A stretch of 64,000 nt of DNA from Pseudeuparius sepicola (taxonomy: Eukaryota > Arthropoda > Insecta > Coleoptera > Anthribidae): assembly GCA_963920635.1 (NCBI GenBank), contig OY987299.1, forward strand, positions 118,607,373-118,671,372. The letters run 5' to 3'. The notes below the pieces were generated by a model. That model had not been told where the DNA came from, did no database searches, and worked only from the letters and a program-made list of their open reading frames with translations. How positions within the stretch are numbered: the first letter of the stretch is position 1; each line of letters begins with the position of its first letter. The translations under genes were made by a program, and so were the position numbers. This document shows, piece after piece, positions 56,001-64,000 of this stretch.

Positions 56001-58342
56001 GATTTATTTTTCATCTTTCCATAGCCTATTACCAGAACATCTTGAACCGTCGTATACCTATATAAGGACTTGATAAATGACGTCTAAGCATGGACGCCAG
56101 CAGTTGCAGTTTTTAGACTTTTCGGTGTGACAGCACAATGAAAAAAATATACATGTAGATTTATTTAGTGAAATATAGGTACCTGTGGCATTCAAAATAG
56201 GAAGCTCGTGAAATTGGGAAGTACCTTGGGTGTGGTATTAATAATTCACAAGCCGGCGGAAAATAACCTTCCGTAGGTTCCAGTGGGTATTCCTACTTTA
56301 TGGATTACTCTAAACATTATTGCTAAAAATATATTTTTACGGATACTAACCAGGAGTTGTACCATTACAAGGTATGTTTTAATTTCGTATTGATTTCGAC
56401 GCCACAAGAAAGGACTGTCGATATTATTTTTGGCCTGTCCTGCCGACGCTACGCCCGAATTTCCTCAACTCTTTTTTGTTGGTCTCTTGGAGAGTAATTT
56501 TCGCGAAAAACAAACCAATTACTTCCCCTCGGCGAGCAAATCACAAATCACGGCGGGAAAAACGCCTCTAATTTGGGCGGGTCCGGAAGGGCGACGGAGC
56601 GGCAGAAAGCCGACACACAATTAGCCCGTGTGCGCACGCAAATATATTCGAAAATTTTAATCTGGCAAAAAGCGCGCTTAACACTGCATTTAATTGGGCG
56701 CAATCCGCGGAGCGCTCCGCTAATTGAAAGTAATAATAATCGCGAGTCGGGGTTGGGGCCATTGACGGTACAAAGGGCAAATTGATGTACGAAAATAATA
56801 ATATAACCTTGTAATAAAACAACGTTTCTAAATTCACGCTAAAAACACGTTAAGAAACAATGAACCCGCGCTTAAACAAAAAGCGCTGGTTTTGTTTCCT
56901 TTCCACGATCTTTTTCTTATAATAAACGAAAGTTTGGCGATAAAGATTTGCGAAGAGTAAAATTTTTTGTATTTTATTACAAAGCAATACATTGATGCAA
57001 TTATTAATCATGGTCCAGTTAATCTGTACGAGAGTTTCCACTGGTCACATTTCTGCTAACGTTTCAGGATAATTTTGTTTTTATTTATTTATTTATTATA
57101 TTTTTATAGTCAACAGTGTAGAATAGCTTCAAATTCCACTAGTGCGCAATGCAATAATTGCACACATTATTAGTGTAGGAATGTAGTATCCATTTGTAAC
57201 TCCACATAGTGTTTTGAATCTATTCAAACCTTTTTTTAAAAGCAGCAAATTTAGCGATTTATTTTTCATCTTTCCATAGCCTATTACCATAACATTTTGA
57301 ACCGTGGTATAGGTACCTAAGGACTTGAGAAATTATGTCTAAGCATGGACGCCAGCAGTTGCAGTTTTTAGACTTTTCGGTGTGACAGCACAATGAAAAA
57401 TATACATGTAGATTTATTTAGTGAAATATAGACCTGTGGCATTCAAAATAGGAAGCTCGTGAAATTGGGAAGTACCTTGGGTGTGGTATTAATAATTCAC
57501 AAGCCGGCGGAAAATAACCTTCCGTAGGTTCCAGTGGGTATTCCTACTTTATGGATTACTCTAAACATTATTGCTAAAAATATATTTTTACGGATACTAA
57601 CCAGGAGTTGTACCATTACAAGGTATGTTTTAATTTCGTATTGATTTCGACGCCACAAGAAAGGACTGTCGATATTATTTTTGGCCTGTCCTGCCGACGC
57701 TACGCCCGAATTTCCTCAACTCTTTTGTTGGTCTCTTGGAGAGTAATTTTCGCGAAAAACAAGCCAATTACTTCCCCTCGGCGAGCAAATCACAAATCAC
57801 GGCGGGAAAAACGCCGCTAATTTGGGCGGGTCCGGAATGGCGACGGAGCGACAGAAAGCCGACACAATTAGCCCGTGTGCGCACGCAAATATATTCGAAA
57901 ATTTTAATCTGGCAAAAAGCGCGCTTAACACTGCATTTAATTGGGCGCAATCCGCGGAGCGCTCCGCTAATTGAAAGTAATAATAATCGCGAGTCGGGGT
58001 TGGGGCCATTGGCGGTACAAAGTGCAAATGGATGTACGAAAATAATAATATAACCTTGTAATAAAGCAACGTTTCTAAATTCACGCTAAGAACACGTTAA
58101 GAAACAATGAATCCGCGCTTAAACAACAAAAAGCGCTGGTTTCGTTTCCTTTCCACGATATTTTTTTCATTTTATTATAATAAACGAAAGTTTGGCGATA
58201 AAGATTTGCGGAGAGTAACATTTTTGTATTTTATTACAAAGCAATAAATGATGCAATTATTAATCACGTTACTGTTAATCTGTACGAGAGTTTCCACTGC
58301 TCACATTTCTGCTAACGTTTCAGGATAATTTTGTTCTTATTT

Positions 58343-58523
58343 CGTTGACTGACGTATTTATAAAGACTTCTCACGGCTATAGTTTGATGTCCTGGAAAAC
58401 AGATGGCTCTGATGGCTAACAATGTATTCTGCATTGTATTTTATCCCCGGAAAGCGCATGGTGAGCCAAAAATGTGTCAGACGTGACAGTCGTGAGCAGT
58501 CTTTAATAATATATCAGTCAACG
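58343..58523. mobile_element. 181 bp MITE inside satellite unit 5
   Basis: Ends CGTTGACTGACGTATTTATA and the near-complement ending ATATATCAGTCAACG (TIRs about 25 bp), flanked by CTTATTT on both sides (58336-58342, 58524-58530). The other units show the uninterrupted TTATTTATTTATT tract. The same termini appear in the short hairpin at 6514-6552. Confidence 0.85.
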
Positions 58524-59408
58524 CTTATTTATTTATTATATTTTTATTGTCAACAGTGTAGAATAGCTTGAAATTCTACTAGTGCGCAATGCAATAATTG
58601 CACACATTATTCGTTAAACTGTCACAAAACAGCCAACTTTGTGGGTAGGTCGTGCATTCAGGCTTTTATATCGATGATTTTCACTAAAATCATTTAACAA
58701 TTTTTAAAGTAAAATATGATACCATAATGGTTATAAGGACACCTCCATATACAAAATTTTAACAAAAAAATATAACAGGGTGCCATGTTAAGGAAAATAT
58801 GAATCTTAAAGGCATCTGGCGAGTGAAATGTGCCATGGAATCTCCTCAAAACAGTTGAATGGTCAACAGGACCACTCAAAGTGTCCAATAAAAAATATTC
58901 AGGCTATTTTTTTATGCAGGTCAATAGCGCTCTGGAATTATTTAAAAAAATATTAATAAACACAAAAGTAACTTATTCTTTTACAAAATGTCAACCAACA
59001 AATAAAAGAAAACGATTTAAAATATTGGACAAAGTCTCTGTCTAAGATGATACATTTTCCTGTTGTGGCACCTTAACTCACATGGCCTTACTGATTGGCA
59101 GGTTTCTGTATGTTTAGACTCAGTTCGTTTACAATGTCTGGGGTGGGTTTTTATAAATTCGAATTTTGACTCGTATACAGTTTAAAGAAATTCATTATTT
59201 TCAGATGGCACAGAGAAAACACGCATATTTTTTATTGGGTACTTCCACATCAACACTTTAAGTGGTCCTATTCGTCGTTCTACTGTTTTGAAGCAATTCC
59301 ATGGCATAATGGACTCGCCAGGTGCGTTTAAAATTTCTCTTTCGGCCAAATCAACTGGTATAGAATGGAACTTCCAGTATATTTTTTGTTAATATTTGGT
59401 GTAAGGTA

Positions 59409-60868
59409 CACCGGGGTAAGTGGATACCAAGGCCAGTAATATCATTTAGAATAGTACTGTTGCTGCCATCTATCGGGAAACAATAAGAAACTAGTTGATA
59501 ATGATAGATAGAAAAATTGTTTTTCTGTTGGTAAGTATTAATTCTGAGTGCAATAATGTTGTTTTTAAATAGAAATCAACACCTACACAGAATCGTTAGT
59601 GAGAAATAGATAGGTTCTACTTGCCCCAGGGTTTTTTTAGAGTTGGGGCAACAAAGGGGTAAGTGGACACTAGGTTCCACTTGCCCAAGAATTTTTTCGC
59701 GTACCTTATTTTCAAATTTATTCTTTTGTTGTAGTTTAAAATGGTTTGCCATTACATTAAAAAGAGCCACCGGCAACGTACTCGAAAGAGAACAAAATCT
59801 CGTAGGTGCACAAATAAGTAAATCGCCATGGGAAGGAACAGCTCATCAGGAAGGGGGCTATACATTACACCAACAGGAAACAGAAGGTACCTTTCAGCAA
59901 CGAGAGTAAGTGATGGGTGTACCTCTCCAGCAAGAATCAATGATGCCTTTGGCCGAGAATTCATTTTAGACAATCCTTCTTGGGCATATTAAGCAAATCC
60001 ATTATCCCTTCAGCAGAAACGTAGAAAAATATGGCCCGGAGCAGAAGTTATTACGTCTACTAGCTACGTCGAAAAAATGAAAGAAAAGAAAGAGGAAGAA
60101 AATACACAGTAATCTCAAAAAAGAAAGCGGAAGAAAAAGCCAAAGAAGACATTGCTTTCGGATAGTAGTGATGAAGAGCAGTGCACTGTTCCTGAAGAAC
60201 AGACAGATCCTGATGATGATATTGAGTGGGGAAAGTATCTATCTCCTTCTTTAGAGGAAATATATCGTGATGCAGATCCTGAAGATTTTGTTCTAACAAA
60301 ATTTCCCATTACAGGAGGCACAAATACATAGTACAGGGGGTATACCCATAATATTTATTATGTGGCACAAGTTTTACGACGATGAAGTCGAAATAAAATG
60401 CCTTCGAAAGAGCATGAAAACGGAATGCAAATATTACTATCCTCGAGTTTCAAATATCTCAATAATAACAAAAAGTCAAATTGTTTTTGTACTACCAAAA
60501 CTATCATTACAAAAGCACACAAAGAGGATTGCTGCCTCATCTCATTTCCAACATCACTCAATCAGTATATTCTTCTAAAATCAAATGTTTTATTTCCACT
60601 TGCCCCAGTGTTATTTCTCAGTAGTTAAATAGGTAAAACACGTATAGGATCCACTTGCCCCGCATTGCCGGGAAAGTGGAACCTAAGGTACCTACTCGAC
60701 TTGCATTTTTGCTTTTCTTTTATGTTAGAATAATTTATTTCTATACAGTCACAAAACAAGTGTAGAGCTGCCATTTGTTCTAAAGTTAATTACATTCCTT
60801 AAAAATTGAAGTTTTTAGGAGGTCCTAAACTTGAACTATTGATTGTATGGGTTCCACTTAGCCCGGTG
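59409..60868 (+). mobile_element. pogo-type deletion derivative
   Basis: TA-flanked (59407-59408, 60869-60870) with ends CACCGGGGTAAGTGGATACC and the near-complement. Several subterminal copies of (T)CCACTTGCCC(C/A) occur at both ends. It carries the start and the C-terminal part of a pogo-like transposase but no DDE core, so it would depend on a full-length relative. It is inserted in R3 copy B. Confidence 0.8.
59741..60580 (+). pseudogene. pogo-like transposase remnant
   Basis: Near 59741 an ATG opens a basic N-terminal start (MVCHYIKKSHRQRTRKRTKS), the position where pogo transposases have their helix-turn-helix. It is soon out of frame. From about 59925 a C-terminal region follows: INDAFGREFILDNPSW, then ITSTSYVEKMKEKKEEE, a Lys-rich stretch (KRKRKKKPKKTLL), an acidic block (SDSSDEEQ and DPDDDIEWGKYL) and EDFVLTKFP, with IYYVAQVL and ITKSQIVFVLPKLSL in other frames. 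This order matches the tail of insect pogo transposases (DFVLV-F, YVA-V, I--VLP). The DDE catalytic domain is absent, and stops and frameshifts near 60110, 60330 and 60378 break the rest. Confidence 0.7.
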
Positions 60869-61198
60869 TATCTTATAGGGTTTTCTTGGGTGCCCTGATT
60901 AACATTGAGGTAATGTTTTAAATAAAAAAGAAAAGCCTCCTTAAGACCTGTCAAACAAAAAAAAGTTCTGGCGAATATCTCCAAAAATAAAGATTTTATG
61001 GATTTGGATATATGTATAAAGGTAGACTATCTTTACAGAAATACAGAAATTTGCAGAATAATATAATTTTTTAGGTACATCAGAATCCAGACTGGATGTC
61101 CTATAGGACTATTATTGTGGAAAATAAAAAGAAAAAAATATATCTGCTTTTGTGATCTTAAATAAGGCCAAAAGAAAACAAAAGTGAGAAAATTATAA

Positions 61199-61815
61199 AA
61201 TAGTTATTTATGTACCAAGGCACTGAAGTTCAACTTTTTATGACTCATGTGGAGTTTAGTTGCTGAGGCCTCTGGCCGAGGCAAATAAACCACATGAGTC
61301 ATAAAAAGAACTTCAGTGCCGAGGTACATATTATATTTTTCTTGAAATCGGAAAAAAAAAAGTTTTATTAGGCAAGAAAATAATAATAAGGGATCACCCG
61401 TCCACGAACCGACTACGCGCGGCGTTGCTTGACTTTACCGATCGCTCTACCTAGGACAAGTATAATGATGTACGGCACCTTCTGACAGAAAAACCAAACT
61501 GCTGCTTCTTGTGCAGCCTACACAACAAATCTATTGATTTTCAAATTTACTAAAATATGTATACTGAAGGATTGCGCTTCTATAGGAAACAATTTCGCAA
61601 TGTGTACGAAAAGTTAAATGAGCCTTTATCGGCCGGGTTTTGAATATTTGGTCACTTTTGACGGGCGATTTCTCCGCGTCTGACGTTTGATGTTTACATC
61701 TCGCCAAGGCCTACTTATTGAAAAAATCGTACAATAATGGGCTACATTATTGTACGATTTCTGTGCTTTTAATGACGATTTTGGGACATTTTAATGCCGA
61801 TTTCAAGAAAAAGTT
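61199..61815. repeat. dispersed repeat R1, copy 3 (uninterrupted)
   Basis: A continuous R1 copy: hairpin arms at about 61208-61329, the 5S-like block at 61390-61442 and the body ending TGCCGATTTCAAGAAAAA. Around 61212 it has the single CAAGGCAC that is duplicated around the hAT element in copy 1. Confidence 0.85.
61390..61442 (-). ncRNA. 5S rRNA-like segment inside R1 copy 3
   Basis: Same minus-strand 5S-like block as at 4298-4350, with AAGTCAAGCAACG and GGACGGGTGATCC retained. Its presence in two copies shows that it spread with the repeat. Confidence 0.55.
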
Positions 61816-62975
61816 TTTATTCTCTTATTAGGGATGTCTACAAAAAATAAATTTATGTTTAAACGCCATAAATGGGCCGCCAAATTAAACTATAAAAAAC
61901 AATATTTTCTGTAGAATATCGCATTTGTTTGAATTCGCAGCTGTCGCGTGTGCATATTACCACAGTAGAATCTAAACAATCGCAACATCAATAGGCGCTA
62001 CGGATGATAGCGAACACATCTATTCTTGGACGTTTTTGCCTTCGGCAATCCCTATAAACTCGAATCGCCGATTCCGAAGCAGTCCAAAAAATAAATCCAC
62101 CACGGAAACACGCTTAGTTTTCACACCGACGGATCTTTGCCCGATCTCGTCGGGAATTTATATCGGGCGTGCGTTATTTCTGTCTGTCCCTTCGGGGGCA
62201 AGTTGCGCGGTCCGCAAAGGTCCGTCAACGGTCCACGGTAATCGAGTTTGTCGCATCAGTCAGCCCCCACGGGCCGCAGCCCGGATACAGACGGCGCGGT
62301 AACTCCTAGAGAGGGGCAACTTCTTTGGCAACTTCTCGCGAGGTGTTGGACTACTTGCGGTCTGGGACTGTAAGCTGAGGTGAATTGCAATGGGCATTTT
62401 CGGAAATTGCTGCATCATTACCATTTAAATTACGAACTTAAAAAATATCGATAACACTGATAATGTTTTCAAAAATTGTTCATAATATTCCAAATTTGGT
62501 AAGAATGGTCAGTCAGTAGACAAAGCAAATACTTGGAAAGAAACTAATCGACGACATACATTTCCGGCTGAAACTCCCAATGAATAAAGAACCCCACAAA
62601 GGAGCATGTTTGGGATTAACATGCCTCCTTGATAATACTTATATAAATTCTAATTTTAAACTTCCAATTATAAAGAAGTAAGTACACAAACGCCTATGTC
62701 ACTTTGGTGCATGACCTCAAAAGTCAATTTAAGTTACAAAATTACTTATACCGATGGATTATTATCCTCAAACATATACATTTGAGCAAGCTTCCTCTTC
62801 AGTTAGAAAACGTGAAATGCTGCTAATTTGCACGTGAATAATGGTTATTTAAATTGGCTTTTTTGAACGTGACAGAAATATTCATTTAAAGTTTTCTGTG
62901 TAAACAAAAAATAATATACCCCCTCCAAAATTAATATACTTTTCATTGCGACGGAAAAAATGCCACGTGCTTATA
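61816..62975. other. intergenic with GC-rich island (about 62030-62330)
   Basis: The CG-rich island contains CGATCTCGTCGGGAATTTAT and GGGCCGCAGCCCGGATACAG. An 88-codon frame (62036-62302) crosses it without a recognisable domain. The rest is AT-rich. Confidence 0.45.
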
Positions 62976-64000
62976 CAGGGTGAGTTTTTTTCTATGACCA
63001 CTATGGGAATCTTGGAAACTAGCAGAGCTAGAATAAAGGTTAAATGGGGCAAGAATTGCGAGTTTGAATGCTCAATGTAATGCCCCTTTTGGATTTTTAA
63101 AAAAGTTCATGGATCACTAGATATTTTGAAAAGAGTGATTTTTGCTATTTCATTAGCTCCGTTATTTCCGATTATACAGAAAAACTGCAGAGACAAAAAT
63201 TGTAGCCAACTTTGGGCTTAATAAGATAAACCGATCCAATTTTTTATGTTGTTTGTGATTTTTGAGATATGACATAAACTTGTGTTTTTTTAAATGTAAA
63301 TCATAGTTGGCTGTGGCCTTATAGGATCGGCCATTTTTTGAGCTTTCCAAAGATATAATACTCGGCATAGTTACTATAAAAAAATAAAAGAGCTATGGAA
63401 TATTTTCATAATTACGTTCTATTTTATAATTAGACATACTCCAAACTTTGTAATATTTTGTTTTTAACTGGTAACAAAATGTAACAAAATAAAACAAAAA
63501 TTAAAAAACTCAAATTCAAATTATTATTTTTTTAAAGGTCACCTTTTAAAATAAAAAAGGTGTTCCAACAATCCACCATTATTATTTATGCAAATATCGC
63601 ATCATCTTAAAACTGAATTTGTCGCCTTTCTTATATAGAGCGCCTGTCGATATTGGCAATTGCTTCTAATACAGCTGCTCTTAATTCAACAATTGTCTCA
63701 TATTTTATTTTGTACTGTTCCCCTCAAAAAGAAATCAAAAACAGACAAATCGGGGGATCGGGGCTGCCAGGAAATAGGTCTATTTCTCCCAATCCAACTA
63801 TTTGGATAGAGCTGATCTAGGTAATTTCTTACCGTCAAATAATTATATGGTGGAGCTCCATCATGATAATTTTTGTTTTATTTTGTCACATTTTGTTACC
63901 AGCTAAAAACAAAATATTAGAAAATTTGAAGTATGTCTAATATAAAATATTCCATGGCTGACTGTGAAAATTAAAAAAAAAACAGAAAATTAGCCATAGC
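62976..64000 (-). mobile_element. mariner-type (D41D) element, right end outside window
   Basis: Left end CAGGGTGAGTTTTTTTC after a TA (62974-62975). An inverted pair at about 63417-63500 and 63875-63955 (GTAACAAAATGTAACAAAAT-type block) forms the inner parts of long TIRs; the outer right arm runs past the window end. A transposase remnant sits between the arms on the minus strand. Confidence 0.75.
63590..63868 (-). pseudogene. D41D transposase fragment
   Basis: Read on the minus strand from 63868: second catalytic motif YHDGAPPYNYLTVRNYL, then WIGRN-PISWQ and the third motif PRSPDLSVFDFFLRG, with exactly 41 residues between the two Asp residues. A stop follows VQNKI, and the continuation (VELRAAVLEAIANIDR) lies in another frame. 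The part with the first Asp and the N-terminus is missing because the inverted repeat begins directly upstream. Same family pattern as the copies at 1225-1960 and 20052-20668, but the sequence is distinct. Confidence 0.8.

Larger units (their letters stand above)
52192..58610. repeat. tandem array of five ~1.25 kb units
   Basis: Units begin with AGTGTAGGAAT at 52192, 53425, 54692, 55916 and 57172 and the array ends at 58610 (…CACACATTAT). Unit lengths are 1233, 1267, 1224, 1256 and 1439 bp, the last including a 181 bp MITE. Each unit has an AT-rich part, a GC-rich core of about 350 bp, a second AT-rich part with AAAAGCGCTGGTTT, and a (TTTA)n tract. Units 2, 4 and 5 are most alike; unit 3 has lost a piece near 55020. 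The 60-117-codon frames on both strands of the cores shift phase between units because of a 2-base indel (GACACAATT versus GACACACAATT), so they are not under coding constraint. Confidence 0.95.
58650..61015. repeat. repeat R3, copy B (split by pogo-type element)
   Basis: Shares with R3 copy A the CATTCAACTGTTTTGAGG phrase (inverted at 58800-58890, direct at 59245-59345), CCTGATTAACATTGAGG near 60895 and the inverted end AAATCATTTAACAATTTT near 58687. It is interrupted by a 1460 bp TA-flanked insertion at 59409-60868. The 71-codon open frame at 58830-59045 has no recognisable domain. Confidence 0.65.

Overview
This is an AT-rich animal (almost certainly insect) nuclear segment that is dominated by mobile DNA. 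I found no confident host protein-coding gene, no rRNA operon, no CRISPR array and no prokaryotic gene organisation. The insect assignment rests on the repertoire of transposons: a Ty3/gypsy element primed by an arginine tRNA, several mariner-type relics with D41D spacing, pogo, hAT elements with G-rich ends, PIF/Harbinger with a MADF protein, and a LINE tail. It also rests on the alternation of AT-rich DNA with short GC-rich noncoding islands. I cannot name the order; a beetle is only a guess.

Layout. 1-2.6 kb: a decayed mariner-type transposase (minus) and a Tc1-like relic (plus). 2.97-5.17 kb: a dispersed repeat (R1) carrying a 5S-rRNA-like segment, split by a 1.1 kb hAT deletion derivative (8-bp duplication CAAGGCAC) and by a 455 bp TA-flanked MITE. 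5.6-9.4 kb: MITE-like DNA, a 331 bp near-perfect palindrome and a 4 x 122 bp tandem repeat ending in an (ACAT)n tail. 11.5-18.7 kb: two foldbacks, a MITE, a hAT-like element, a second R1 copy, GC islands and a CACTA-like element. 19.4-23.3 kb: a mariner-type element with terminal inverted repeats (TIRs) of about 430 bp and a hAT-like element containing a tRNA-like relic. 25.2 kb: a 125 bp MITE. 27.6-29.6 kb: an element with about 0.65 kb inverted repeats around a Cys-rich coding fragment, then a small ORF broken by a hairpin MITE. 32.1-34.9 kb: a TA-flanked element, a GC island and a 5'-truncated LINE. 36-37 kb: repeat R3. 37.7-38.9 kb: a second copy of the same hAT deletion derivative. 39.1-40.9 kb: a Harbinger-type element with a MADF fragment and a minisatellite. 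43.9-44.6 kb: a pogo-like MITE.

The best-preserved object is a full-length Ty3/gypsy retrotransposon at 44793-50836. Its two 264 bp LTRs look identical, it has a 4-bp GTCG target duplication, a tRNA-Arg primer site, an intact gag, and an intact pol with all expected catalytic residues. Unusual parts are a 14-bp tandem array that begins with the primer-binding site itself, a leader ORF encoding a 76-residue protein with an N-myristoylation-type start and one membrane segment, no zinc knuckle in Gag, and a gag/pol junction that needs a +1 (or -2) shift. These pieces plausibly cooperate: leader ORFs regulate or accompany Gag, Gag packages the RNA, and Pol supplies protease, reverse transcriptase, RNase H and integrase.

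To its right, 52192-58610 is a tandem array of five roughly 1.25 kb units. Each holds the same GC-rich noncoding core, and one unit is interrupted by a 181 bp MITE. 58.6-61.0 kb is a second R3 copy split by a pogo-type deletion derivative. 61.2-61.8 kb is a third R1 copy that preserves the empty hAT site. 62-62.3 kb is another GC island, and the window ends inside a third D41D mariner-type element.
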